Below, piece after piece: positions 8,868-17,213 of a stretch of 64,000 nucleotides of DNA. The stretch's first letter is position 1, and each line of letters opens with the position of its first letter. Origin of the DNA: CAYNRG01 sp047974855 (GTDB lineage Bacteria > Bacillota_I > Bacilli_A > Erysipelotrichales > Erysipelotrichaceae). The position numbers were made by a program, and so were the translations under genes. The DNA lies in assembly GCA_047974855.1 (NCBI GenBank), contig JBKECT010000029.1, forward strand, positions 34,730 to 98,729. Reading direction: 5' to 3'. A model generated the notes under the pieces. It was not told the origin of the DNA, did no database searches, and was given only the letters and a program-made list of their open reading frames with translations.

Positions 8868-8944
8868 TGGCGTCCTCGAAAGGATTCGAACCTTCGACCG
8901 TACGCTTAGAAGGCGTATGCTCTATCCAACTGAGCTACGAGGAC
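8868..8944 (-). tRNA. tRNA-Arg (anticodon UCU), CCA encoded
   Basis: Read on the minus strand, the sequence folds into a complete cloverleaf of 74 bases plus an encoded CCA (8868-8870). The anticodon loop is CTTCTAA with anticodon TCT at 8908-8910, reading AGA codons, which are common in this AT-rich genome. The TTCGAATC T-arm motif and the matching acceptor arms GTCCTCG/CGAGGAC are present. Confidence 0.97.
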
Positions 8945-8952
8945 ACTTTTCC

Positions 8953-8981
8953 ATAATAGCAAAACTACGCACAATTTGCAA
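8953..8981 (-). promoter_or_regulatory. Promoter of tRNA-Arg
   Basis: TTGCAA (8976-8981) and TATTAT (8953-8958) are spaced by 17 bases on the minus strand. The -10 ends 8 bases before the mature tRNA 5' end, so the primary transcript would have almost no leader. The -35 begins just past the yfcE-like gene's stop codon. Confidence 0.7.
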
Positions 8982-8983
8982 GG

Positions 8984-9454
8984 CTAAATATAATCTTTTC
9001 TTTCCACTTGGATACAACCATCATTAATGGTTACAATTGCATATGATGGGTTGCTCCTATCACGGTTATAAGACAGGCTCCCAGGATTAACAAACCAAAT
9101 ACCACCCTCTTGGCTGTTATCAAAAACATGGGTATGTCCATAGAAAACAATCCCACATTCTTCTCTCTTTGCTTCTTCAACTAGCTTTGATTTCCCAAAA
9201 AAACTTAAACCAGGATATTGGTGTCCATGTAACACAAGAGCTTTAATCCCTTTCATTTCCACGATTTGTTTTTCCGGAAAAGAAGTATCATAATCATTAT
9301 TGCCTTTCACCACAACAAAGTTAGCTAGTAGCTCTTCTTCCATCACTGCATCGCCACAATGGATAAACCAATCTGCATCAAAATGCCGTTTTTCTATTTC
9401 TTCTATTCCTTTTTTATCTCCGTGGTTATCACTGACAACTACAATTTTTGTCAT
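8984..9454 (-). CDS. YfcE/MJ0936-family metallophosphoesterase
   Basis: A small calcineurin-like phosphodiesterase of the YfcE/YsnB/MJ0936 group, 156 residues. Metal-binding motifs are complete and in order: SDNHGD (8-13), HCGDA (about 32), GNND (about 51), HGHQY (about 75) and GHTHV (about 101). Relatives hydrolyse small phosphodiesters in vitro, but the physiological substrate is unknown. In Bacillus this gene neighbours the RdgB-type pyrophosphatase gene; here they are 52 kb apart. Confidence 0.9.
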   Translation of the reverse strand: MTKIVVVSDNHGDKKGIEEIEKRHFDADWFIHCGDAVMEEELLANFVVVKGNNDYDTSFPEKQIVEMKGIKALVLHGHQYPGLSFFGKSKLVEEAKREECGIVFYGHTHVFDNSQEGGIWFVNPGSLSYNRDRSNPSYAIVTINDGCIQVERKDYI

Positions 9455-9510
9455 ATTCCATTCTCCATATTCTTATTCAAAAAATTTTATTAGTAAATAA
9501 TACTAGAGTT

Positions 9511-9519
9511 TGATATAAT
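9511..9519 (+). promoter_or_regulatory. Extended -10 promoter of the small membrane gene at 9540
   Basis: TGATATAAT (9511-9519) is a perfect extended -10 element with a TATAAT hexamer; no good -35 is seen. The predicted start near 9526 is only a few bases before the GAGGTG ribosome site. Confidence 0.65.
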
Positions 9520-9539
9520 ATATCCATGAGGTGACCAAA

Positions 9540-9845
9540 ATGAATGCTATTTTATCCACAATTAACCAATATATAGGCTTTATATATGCCATTATAGGCA
9601 CTATTACTATCACTTTGCTTGTTATTTTTTTGGTCCGATTATCTGGCCTTTTGAAAACTTTAAATTCATCAACAGCAGCAATCCATCATATTCAAAACCA
9701 AATTCAAAATGCCCAACAGTCTGTAATCGATACACAGTCAAATATTCAAAAAGAAAAATTAAAAATTCAGAAATTACGCTCTAACTTTAGGACTGTAGGT
9801 CTTGTGGGTGGAACTTTAGTTTCTTTCAAAAGTAAGAAGAGGTAG
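9540..9845 (+). CDS. Small single-pass membrane protein with coiled coil
   Basis: The 101-residue product has one strong membrane helix (about residues 12-34), followed by a hydrophilic helical segment rich in Gln, Asn and Lys that looks like a coiled coil, then a short glycine-containing end and a basic tail (FKSKKR). The layout resembles DUF948/YtxH-type stress proteins, but I cannot assign a family. The frame also offers a GTG at 9531, but that lies inside the GAGGTG ribosome site, so ATG 9540 is the start. It stands alone between two minus-strand genes with its own promoter and terminator. Confidence 0.75.
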   Translation: MNAILSTINQYIGFIYAIIGTITITLLVIFLVRLSGLLKTLNSSTAAIHHIQNQIQNAQQSVIDTQSNIQKEKLKIQKLRSNFRTVGLVGGTLVSFKSKKR

Positions 9846-9870
9846 TGTTTAATTGCACCACCTTTTATTT
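9840..9870 (+). terminator. Intrinsic terminator after the small membrane gene
   Basis: AGGTAGTG (9840-9847) pairs with CACCACCT (9856-9863) with one A-C mismatch, and TTTATTTT follows. It overlaps the stop codons of both convergent genes. Confidence 0.65.
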
Positions 9871-10875
9871 TGCATTATATTCAGAAAAAGAAAGTGTTTC
9901 ATTAAACAAGTAAGTAGCTAAATCCACCCCTACATAGCGTAAATGATTGAGAGCAGGCACACGATTTATAAAAGTTGAATCCTTTAGTGTGTAAGATTGA
10001 ATAAAGCCATAAAGATGTGCCTTTTCCATTAACCATTGATATTGTATTGCATCTGTTTGCTCTGCATCTTTTACACCTCGAATTGTGAAATCAATTGCTA
10101 GTCCTAATTGATTTTCACTATGCCCAGGATAGTCCACAAACTTTAATGCCTCATCTCCATATTCTGCAACTGCATTTTGATATTGTACGACTTGTTCTTC
10201 ATAAGAAACAAACCCTTCTTCTATCACCAACCCAGCACAATTCTTTATGGATAATTCTGACTCAATATCTACACATAATTGCTCCCAAGACTTTAAAACA
10301 TCAGCTGTCACCTTTATTTCATCACTCGAATTTGTTGGAACTAAATCATCTAAAGATACTAAATTTTTAGGTTCATATCGAAAAACAGATAAATCGGAGT
10401 TCATATAAGTTTCAATGCGATTTGGACTCTTAATCAAAGTGCTTTCGCTATTATAAATTTCTTTTTTATCAAACCACTCTTCCATGTCTTCAAAGCCATA
10501 ATGACTCAAATATACACCCAACTCTTCCTTTGAGATTTGACCCCATGTACTTTCAACAATAGAGACTACATCGCTAGGATCTGGATATTCATATCCGTCA
10601 GTCCATAAAAAATTGCTAATGTATTTGTACTCAGTGGCATGATAAATATTAAATCTATTAACTTCTATATAATCTATGAATAAATCCGGATTAATGGAAT
10701 ATTCAATAATATACTCCATTTCTTTACGTGTTAAATTTTCTCTTATCGTCTCTCGCATTTCTTCACCTTGATATGGATACCTCGCCAAAGGATCGTATTT
10801 TGAATTCATATATGCCATGCAGAGTGTCACAATACCTAAAACACATAGTACAAAAATCAATCGTTTAATTTTCAT
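9865..10875 (-). CDS. VanY/M15-like D,D-carboxypeptidase homologue, probably inactive
   Basis: The 336-residue protein has an N-terminal hydrophobic segment (about 5-22) and should be exported or membrane-anchored. The last 160 residues align by eye to the M15B/VanY peptidase fold, which normally trims D-Ala from peptidoglycan stems. The usual zinc motif SxHxxGxAxD is here SENQLGLAID: the His ligand is replaced by Asn. The usual ExWH active-site end is ALNHLRYVG, so the catalytic Glu is also missing, although the final His and the Asp remain. The codons (AAT, GCT) are unambiguous in the DNA. It may bind rather than cleave cell-wall peptides. AGAGGTGA precedes the start. Confidence 0.8.
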   Translation of the reverse strand: MKIKRLIFVLCVLGIVTLCMAYMNSKYDPLARYPYQGEEMRETIRENLTRKEMEYIIEYSINPDLFIDYIEVNRFNIYHATEYKYISNFLWTDGYEYPDPSDVVSIVESTWGQISKEELGVYLSHYGFEDMEEWFDKKEIYNSESTLIKSPNRIETYMNSDLSVFRYEPKNLVSLDDLVPTNSSDEIKVTADVLKSWEQLCVDIESELSIKNCAGLVIEEGFVSYEEQVVQYQNAVAEYGDEALKFVDYPGHSENQLGLAIDFTIRGVKDAEQTDAIQYQWLMEKAHLYGFIQSYTLKDSTFINRVPALNHLRYVGVDLATYLFNETLSFSEYNAK

Positions 10876-10896
10876 ATGTCACCTCTTTCACACTAT

Positions 10897-10910
10897 TTTA
10901 ACATGTTAAA
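10897..10910. promoter_or_regulatory. 14-bp perfect palindrome upstream of the VanY-like gene
   Basis: TTTAACATGTTAAA is a perfect inverted repeat 21 bases before the VanY-like start codon, in the uvrC-to-VanY gap. It could be an operator; no copy was noticed elsewhere in the window. Confidence 0.3.
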
Positions 10911-10962
10911 GCTACTTATATATTACTATAAAATTATATTTTGTGAAGTGTTTTTCTTACTA

Positions 10963-12720
10963 TTAATCTTGATATCCTTTAAATAAATTTAAAATGGATT
11001 GGGCAACTTGTGTTGGTACGACTTCCTCTAATTCTTCTAATGTCACCGTTTTAAGTTTATTTAGTCCCCCAAAATGTTGCAGCAATTTCTTTTTGCGTTT
11101 ATCCCCTATTCCACTCACCTCATCTAATATAGATTTTGTCTGAGCTTTTTTTCTTAATTTCCTATGATAACTAATCGCTACACGATGAGCCTCATCTTGC
11201 ATTCTCGCCAGTAAGAAAAACAATGATGAACCACGGTCAATTTCTATCATTTCACCTTGATCATTCATTAGATTTGAAGTTTGGTGTTTTTCATTTTTAA
11301 CTAAACCTAATAGACAAATGGGTAAAGATAATTGTGTTAAAATGTCTTTTGCTGCATTAATTTGAGGCAATCCTCCATCCACGATAATACAATCAGGCAG
11401 CGGTTGATTTTCTTTAATCAAACGAAAATAACGGCGATACAATACCTCTTTCATTGAATCCACATCCGAGTTTTCTGTATGAAGTCTGTAGGTGCGATAA
11501 GCCGCCTTGTTAGGAATTCCATTATCAAATACAACACAGGATGCTACTGTAAATGCTCCAGCCGTATGGCTGTTGTCAAATACCTCAATTCGATTTATTT
11601 CAGTATGGGCAAGATCCGATAATTCTCGCATGCTACTTTCATCAGTTTTCTGCTTAGCCTCAACAATATCAAACTTTAGTTCCAGTTGCCTTTTAGCATT
11701 ATCATGTGCCATATCTAATAATTTCTTCATCTTCCCCTTCTGTGGTACATGAATTTTTACTTCTAAAAGTTCACTAAGTAACGCCAATGAATCTATTTTT
11801 GGTAATAAAACTTCATAAGGAATTGGATTTTTTTGATAATACTGAGATAGAAAAGATATGAACTCTTCTTCTACATCACCATAAACAGGCGATAATGATA
11901 ATTTTTTTTCTAAGAGTTGGCCAGAGCGTAGAAAAAAGCCTTGTATTGACAAATAACCTCGATCTACATAATAGGAAAATACATCAATCGGGTGGTTATC
12001 ATCAAATTGTACTTGTTGCTTTCCTACCGTATGGTTTATTGATGAGATATAATCACGGTATTCAATGGCCATTTCATAGTTCATCTTTTCCTGTGCTTCA
12101 TCCATTCTTAATTTTAAATCTTGAACAATCATTTTAGTGTCACCATTAAAAAACTGATGCACTTTTTGACTGTATTCTTGATAGATTTTTTGATCAATAT
12201 CTAGCTCACAAGGACCTAAACATTGTCCTAAGTGGTAATACAAACAAAACTTCTTAGGCAATATTTTGCAACGTCTAAAAGGATATAAGTCCTGCAGCAA
12301 CTTTAAAGTTTGATGCGCAGCAGCTGCATCCGGAAAAGGTCCAAAGTACTTACTTTTTTTATTCTTTCGTGTTTCCCTTACAACCTCTAGTCGTGGATAA
12401 TTTTCTTTAGTTAGGCGAATATATGGATACGATTTATCATCCATGAACATAATATTAAATCGTGGACGATGTTTTTTAATTAAATTTATTTCAAGCAATA
12501 ATGCTTCTTTTTCAGTTTTAGTCACAATAAAGTCAAAATCAACAATACTCGCCACTAATTTCGTCGTTTTAAAATCATGAGCTCCAATAAAATATTGGTT
12601 GACCCTGCTTTTCAATTTTTTAGCTTTCCCTATGTAAATGATGTTTCCTTTTTTGTCCTTCATCAAATAACATCCAGGTTCAGATGGAAGCATCTTTAAT
12701 TTCAGCTTTAAATCACTCAT
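10963..12720 (-). CDS. uvrC: Excinuclease ABC subunit C
   Basis: UvrC makes both incisions in nucleotide excision repair together with UvrA/UvrB. The N-terminal GIY-YIG nuclease (PGCYLMKD, IYIGKAKKLKSRV) covers about residues 12-90, a UVR motif lies near 205 and the RNase H-like endonuclease in the middle (FDNSHTAG, DGGLPQINAA). Two helix-hairpin-helix motifs end the protein (ILDEVSGIGDKRKKKLL). At 585 residues it is normal. Its start overlaps the mutS2 stop by 4 bases (ATGA), so the pair is translationally coupled. Confidence 0.96.
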   Translation of the reverse strand: MSDLKLKLKMLPSEPGCYLMKDKKGNIIYIGKAKKLKSRVNQYFIGAHDFKTTKLVASIVDFDFIVTKTEKEALLLEINLIKKHRPRFNIMFMDDKSYPYIRLTKENYPRLEVVRETRKNKKSKYFGPFPDAAAAHQTLKLLQDLYPFRRCKILPKKFCLYYHLGQCLGPCELDIDQKIYQEYSQKVHQFFNGDTKMIVQDLKLRMDEAQEKMNYEMAIEYRDYISSINHTVGKQQVQFDDNHPIDVFSYYVDRGYLSIQGFFLRSGQLLEKKLSLSPVYGDVEEEFISFLSQYYQKNPIPYEVLLPKIDSLALLSELLEVKIHVPQKGKMKKLLDMAHDNAKRQLELKFDIVEAKQKTDESSMRELSDLAHTEINRIEVFDNSHTAGAFTVASCVVFDNGIPNKAAYRTYRLHTENSDVDSMKEVLYRRYFRLIKENQPLPDCIIVDGGLPQINAAKDILTQLSLPICLLGLVKNEKHQTSNLMNDQGEMIEIDRGSSLFFLLARMQDEAHRVAISYHRKLRKKAQTKSILDEVSGIGDKRKKKLLQHFGGLNKLKTVTLEELEEVVPTQVAQSILNLFKGYQD

Positions 12721-15026
12721 CCATTTTTCTCCTTCAACACAACCACTGTTGCACCTGTTGATCCCTCTTTAGGAGACCCCAGCCGAAAAGAATCCACATT
12801 CTTATTTTTTTTCAGCCATTCATGAATTGCTTTGCGTAAAGTGCCACTGCCATCACCATGAACTAAACAAACTTGTGGATAATGGAAAAATAATGCATCA
12901 TCCAAATGCTTTGAAACCATTTCCAACGCTTCATCTACTCTAAGCCCGATCACATTACATTCTGGATTAAACTCATGAATTTTATTTGTTTTTACTGAAA
13001 ATAATGATTTCGCTTTTTCTTTTTTTCTATTGCTTGGTTTAATTTGTGCAAGTTTTGCATGAATTGTTTTTCCATTTAAATCCAACGTTACTCGAGATTT
13101 TTCAATTGTACTGATTTGCGCGAGTTGACTTGATTGAATTAGCTCAACAAAATCACCAACTTGATAAACATGCTCACTATCAATATGTTGCTCATCCATC
13201 TCCAATGCATTTAATTTTTCTTTCACTTTTAATGCTTCATGATACTTTATTGTTTTCGATACTTCTTTTAATTCTTTTAAAATATTCTCTGATTGTGTTT
13301 TTGCATTCATTATTATTTCTGAAGACTCTTCTTTAGATCGGCTTATAATTTTTTCTTTTTCTATTTCAATATTTTTTCTTAACTGATCTAACTCCATCAT
13401 TTTTTCTTGTGTTAATTTTATTTTTTCATTCATCTCTTGTTTCAATTTTTCATTCTCTACAAGCTGTGACTCTAATTTTTCAATCAATCGTTCTTCATCC
13501 GGTTTTTCTTCTTCTTTTAGTTTGCGAGCATGCTCAATCACACTTTCTTGAATCTCAAATCTTTTCGCGATATCAAACGCATTACTTTGACCAATAGACC
13601 CTTCAATATAGCGGTAGGTTGGCTTTAAAGACTCCATGTCAAATTGAACTGACGCGATTAATATGTCATCATGTTTATTTCCATAAACTTTTAACTTCCC
13701 ATAATGTGTGGTTGCAATGACGGTCGTTTTTCGACATCTTAACTCATCTAAAATTGCAATCGCTAAGCTTTCTCCCTCTTTGGGATCCGTTCCTGAACCT
13801 AACTCATCTAAAAGAACTAAGCTATCTTTTGTTGCTTCTTTTAAAATTATTGCTAGTTTAGACAAATGAGCGCTAAAAGTAGATAAAGATTGTACAACTG
13901 ATTGGTCATCACCAATATCGATAAACACTTGATCAAAAATTGGAATTAATGCTTCATCACAACAAATTGGCATACCGCAATATGTCATCAAAACAGATAG
14001 TCCAACACATTTCAGACTTACCGTTTTTCCCCCTGTATTTGTCCCTGTAATCAATAATGTTGAGAATAGATTTTGGATAGTGTAGGTATTGAAAATTGCA
14101 TCCTTTTTTGAAATTAGTGGATGACGAGATTTATTGATTATAATCTTCTTTTCTTTAGTTAGCTGTGCTACACAAGCATCCTCACTTTTACCCCACTGAG
14201 CTTTTGCGAAAAGAGCATCCAATATCCCTAAAGTTTCAATGTTGTTTAAAAGCTCATCCGCTATGATTTGAATTTCATAACTCACTCCTTGTAGTATACG
14301 TTCTATTTCTTCTTTTTCTTTTGTAAGTAAACTTTGCTTCTCATTGTTAATCGCAATAAAAGCTGCAGGTTCAACATAAACCGCTTGTCCTGAAGCACTT
14401 TCCCCATAAATAAATCCACCAAATTTATTTTTATCACTTAATTTTACTAAGACAACATTACGATCGCTTCTTGAAATAATAAGAGATTCCACCAAAGATT
14501 CTTTATTTTTTTGCAAAAAGGATGTTGTGATTTGTAAAATTTCGTTTTCAACTCGTTTGATTTGTCGTCGAATCGTATTTAATTCTGTACTTGCAGTATC
14601 TAAAACCATTCCATCTTCATTAAAACAGATTTCTAGCTTTTCTTTAACTGACTTATGAACTATTAAAGAATCTATGAGTTCTTCTACCGATTCATACGTT
14701 TTATCCATATTGCTGTAGTAGTTGTGAATAGCAACGGTCGCTTTTAAAACCTGCAAGATTTCAACACATTCAAGAGCAGATAAGCACCTTCCTTTTTTAG
14801 TTGCTTGTAACGTGTTAGAAATATCATTAACACCAAAAAAAGGCATAGAACCATAAGTTATAGTCATTTCTAGTGCCTCTTTAATTCTTAAATTTTCTCG
14901 GGTTAAGACTAATGAATTAAATTCCGGTTCAAGTTTTAAAATATGTTCTTCTCCAAGACTAAAAGAGCAAAATTTCGCAATTTGCTCCTTGATTATCTCT
15001 AAGTCCAGCCCTTGATATCCTTTCAT
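12717..15026 (-). CDS. mutS2: Endonuclease MutS2
   Basis: MutS2 is a MutS-like ATPase without the mismatch-recognition domain; in Bacillus it rescues stalled ribosomes, and in other species it limits recombination. The core and clamp helices are followed by the ATPase, with Walker A TGTNTGGKT near residue 330 and Walker B-type LDELGSGTDPKEGE near 410. A long Glu/Lys coiled coil follows (about 515-600), then a KOW-like segment and the C-terminal Smr nuclease domain (LVHGDGSGTLR). Length (769) is standard. It lies between cvpA and uvrC. Confidence 0.95.
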   Translation of the reverse strand: MKGYQGLDLEIIKEQIAKFCSFSLGEEHILKLEPEFNSLVLTRENLRIKEALEMTITYGSMPFFGVNDISNTLQATKKGRCLSALECVEILQVLKATVAIHNYYSNMDKTYESVEELIDSLIVHKSVKEKLEICFNEDGMVLDTASTELNTIRRQIKRVENEILQITTSFLQKNKESLVESLIISRSDRNVVLVKLSDKNKFGGFIYGESASGQAVYVEPAAFIAINNEKQSLLTKEKEEIERILQGVSYEIQIIADELLNNIETLGILDALFAKAQWGKSEDACVAQLTKEKKIIINKSRHPLISKKDAIFNTYTIQNLFSTLLITGTNTGGKTVSLKCVGLSVLMTYCGMPICCDEALIPIFDQVFIDIGDDQSVVQSLSTFSAHLSKLAIILKEATKDSLVLLDELGSGTDPKEGESLAIAILDELRCRKTTVIATTHYGKLKVYGNKHDDILIASVQFDMESLKPTYRYIEGSIGQSNAFDIAKRFEIQESVIEHARKLKEEEKPDEERLIEKLESQLVENEKLKQEMNEKIKLTQEKMMELDQLRKNIEIEKEKIISRSKEESSEIIMNAKTQSENILKELKEVSKTIKYHEALKVKEKLNALEMDEQHIDSEHVYQVGDFVELIQSSQLAQISTIEKSRVTLDLNGKTIHAKLAQIKPSNRKKEKAKSLFSVKTNKIHEFNPECNVIGLRVDEALEMVSKHLDDALFFHYPQVCLVHGDGSGTLRKAIHEWLKKNKNVDSFRLGSPKEGSTGATVVVLKEKNG

Positions 15027-15043
15027 ATAATCCTTCTTTCAAC

Positions 15044-15670
15044 TTATTTTAAAGATTCAATCCATTGTTCAAATCTATCTAACTCTGCATCAGTTAGTTG
15101 GTCAGCATTTTCAAAAAAATTCTCTAATTCCTCATTAGCCAACAATGGTTCTTCTAGTATTTTTACCATTCCAATTGTTTTATCTGTAATAAACTTAATG
15201 ATTCCCCCATTAGCGATTTCATTGCCAATTTTAAATCCTGGGAAAGATAAAATAGTCGCTAAAATTAATATCCATATTGTGCTAATAACAACACTAAATA
15301 CACAACCTAAAAGTCCATTTAATTGTTTAATAATTGGTAACTTCTGGATTGCTTTTACCAACGGTAGAACGATAAAGGCTAAAATAATCTTTAAGACAAT
15401 CACCACAATAACAAACCATATAATCTTATCAAGGTAGTGTTGAATATATGATGCAATACTTGTACCTGCTAAAGGTATTGCAGATGCTGGAAGAATGGAA
15501 AAATGAGTTGCTAAGATTGGCGATATTGCCCACCCTATATATAATGCTAAAAATAAGCCTAATAAACTAATTAATTGTGCAATAAATCCTTTGCGATATC
15601 CTTTAATAAACATAATGACATAAAACCCAATAACTGCCAAACCTACAAAAAACAACATAACTTGATTCAT
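15044..15670 (-). CDS. cvpA: CvpA-family membrane protein
   Basis: A 208-residue integral membrane protein with four or more hydrophobic helices in the first 150 residues and a charged C-terminal tail. The family pattern (FIKGYRKGFIAQLISLLGLFLALYIG-type text near the N-terminus) is clear. In Bacillus a cvpA-like gene (yshB) also precedes mutS2, with polX between them; here polX and zapA are absent from the cluster. Its cellular role is not settled. It starts the cvpA-mutS2-uvrC operon. Confidence 0.88.
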   Translation of the reverse strand: MNQVMLFFVGLAVIGFYVIMFIKGYRKGFIAQLISLLGLFLALYIGWAISPILATHFSILPASAIPLAGTSIASYIQHYLDKIIWFVIVVIVLKIILAFIVLPLVKAIQKLPIIKQLNGLLGCVFSVVISTIWILILATILSFPGFKIGNEIANGGIIKFITDKTIGMVKILEEPLLANEELENFFENADQLTDAELDRFEQWIESLK

Positions 15671-15707
15671 CTTATATATCCTCCACTATTTATCTCTATT
15701 TTATCTA

Positions 15708-15716
15708 ATTGTATCA
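15708..15716 (-). promoter_or_regulatory. Extended -10 promoter of cvpA-mutS2-uvrC
   Basis: On the minus strand this reads TGATACAAT, an extended -10 element with five of six hexamer matches. It lies about 40 bases before cvpA and is divergent from the rnhC promoter. Confidence 0.5.
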
Positions 15717-15731
15717 CGAAATACAAACTTA

Positions 15732-15740
15732 TGGTAGAAT
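15732..15740 (+). promoter_or_regulatory. Extended -10 promoter of rnhC
   Basis: TGGTAGAAT is an extended -10 element 17 bases before the ATG; the AAAGAGG ribosome site follows almost at once. Confidence 0.55.
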
Positions 15741-15757
15741 AATAAAGAGGTACGCCT

Positions 15758-16615
15758 ATGAAAACATTCACTCGCATATTAACTGATATACAACTAGACC
15801 TACTTAAAAAATCACTTCTTAAACAGGAAGTTAAACCATCTTCACCTTATATTGAATATCAGTGGAAAACTGATGGCTGCACTATTACCGCCTATAACTC
15901 TAAAAAAGTTGTTTTCCAAGGGATAGATGCTAGTTTTTTTGCTGAGCAATTCCCTGATGAGACCACCTCTTTAATAGAAACTCATGCTGGAAGTGATGAA
16001 GTCGGAACAGGTGATTATTTTGGCCCTGTCTGTGTTTGTGCCTGTTTTGTGGATGAAACGTCAAGTTCTAAATTAAAAGCTTTGCAAGTACAAGACTCAA
16101 AAGCTATGGACGATACAACGATTTTGAAAATTGGTGAGCAAGTAATGGCACTTTGTCCACACAGTCTGCTCATCTTAACTAATGATAAATATAATCAAAT
16201 CCAACCAGAAAACAATATGAACAAAATAAAAGCAAAACTGCATAATCAAGCTTACCTTCATTTATCAAAAAAAATACAATTGCCCGATATGGTGATTATT
16301 GATCAATTCACACCAGAAAAAAACTACTACAGCTATTTAGCTCAAGAACCACAAGTGATAGATCATATCCACTTCGAAACCAAAGCAGAAAGCAAATATT
16401 TAGCTGTTGCCTGTGCTTCTGTCATTGCTCGCTATGCCTTCTTAAAACAGTGGGAAATCATGGAAAAACAATTCGACTTTTCTTTTCCAAAAGGTGCTGG
16501 AGATATTGTAGATCAAAAAGCTGCAATCTTTGTAAAAAAATATGGTAAAGAAGCACTAAAAAAAGTAGCTAAAATCCATTTTAAAAATACAAAAAAGCTA
16601 TCTCAATATCTTTAA
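15758..16615 (+). CDS. rnhC: Ribonuclease HIII
   Basis: RNase HIII removes RNA from RNA/DNA hybrids. The protein has the N-terminal TBP-like domain that distinguishes HIII from HII (residues 1-80), then the catalytic domain opening with GSDEVGTGDYFGPV (acidic D and E of the DEDD set). VIIDQFTPEKNYY and KAESKYLAVACASVIAR carry the later conserved residues. The 285-residue length is normal. It is divergent from cvpA, as in Bacillus, where rnhC also sits at this locus. Confidence 0.95.
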   Translation: MKTFTRILTDIQLDLLKKSLLKQEVKPSSPYIEYQWKTDGCTITAYNSKKVVFQGIDASFFAEQFPDETTSLIETHAGSDEVGTGDYFGPVCVCACFVDETSSSKLKALQVQDSKAMDDTTILKIGEQVMALCPHSLLILTNDKYNQIQPENNMNKIKAKLHNQAYLHLSKKIQLPDMVIIDQFTPEKNYYSYLAQEPQVIDHIHFETKAESKYLAVACASVIARYAFLKQWEIMEKQFDFSFPKGAGDIVDQKAAIFVKKYGKEALKKVAKIHFKNTKKLSQYL

Positions 16616-16691
16616 AGACTGTTATTTTACAAAATAACCCTGAGAGTTTTTATATGGTTTTGCATCAATTCCATCTCACTAAACAATTAAA

Positions 16692-16723
16692 AATAAGTTG
16701 TGAATGAAAATTCACAACTTATT
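16692..16723. terminator. Bidirectional terminator between rnhC and comEB
   Basis: A perfect 14-bp stem pairs AATAAGTTGTGAAT with ATTCACAACTTATT around a GAAA tetraloop. T-runs flank it in both directions, and it serves the two convergent genes. Confidence 0.85.
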
Positions 16724-16730
16724 AGCATTT

Positions 16731-17213
16731 TTATTCATTTGTAAAAGATGTTTCAACTATCATTTTCTTATCCAGTTGACGATACGTCACTCCAGCTGCA
16801 TCCATCATTTTTTTACTTGCCTTCACCGCTTCTGTATCACTATACTTATCACATTCGTAAATAATCTTTTTGATTCCCGATTGGATAATAGCCTTGGCAC
16901 ATTCATTACAAGGAAATAGTGAAACGTATAAAATACAGTTTTTCACAGGTCTTGGTGAGTTAAGAATTGCATTTAATTCAGCATGAACAACGAAAGCATA
17001 TTTGCTTTCCAACATTCCACCTTCTCTTCCCCATGGAAAAGTTTCATCTGAACAACCTCTGGGTAATCCATTATAGCCGATACTAACCACTCTGTTTTCT
17101 TGATCTACAATCACTGCGCCAACTTGCGTCGATGGATCTTTTGACCGAAAAGCTGATAAATGAGCCAATCCCATAAAATATTCATCCCACGTTAATACAT
17201 TATCCCTTTTCAT
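16731..17213 (-). CDS. comEB: Deoxycytidylate (dCMP) deaminase, ComEB family
   Basis: A zinc enzyme that deaminates dCMP to dUMP, the precursor of dTMP. The His/Glu motif HAELNAI (about residue 83-89) and the two-cysteine motif PCNECAKAI (about 110) form the zinc site and proton shuttle. In Bacillus the gene sits in the comE locus but is not needed for competence; here it is apart from comEA/comEC and lies after a rhomboid gene, whose stop overlaps its ATG by one base. Size is 160 residues. Confidence 0.92.
   Translation of the reverse strand: MKRDNVLTWDEYFMGLAHLSAFRSKDPSTQVGAVIVDQENRVVSIGYNGLPRGCSDETFPWGREGGMLESKYAFVVHAELNAILNSPRPVKNCILYVSLFPCNECAKAIIQSGIKKIIYECDKYSDTEAVKASKKMMDAAGVTYRQLDKKMIVETSFTNE

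Noticed and set aside
8868..8944. tRNA-Arg as an attachment site of a mobile element
   Set aside because: No integrase, direct repeat of the tRNA 3' end or foreign-looking cargo lies next to it.
16621..16638. Inverted repeat GTTATTTT/AAAATAAC just after rnhC
   Set aside because: It has only a tiny loop and no T-run; the stronger terminator at 16692-16723 explains transcript ends.
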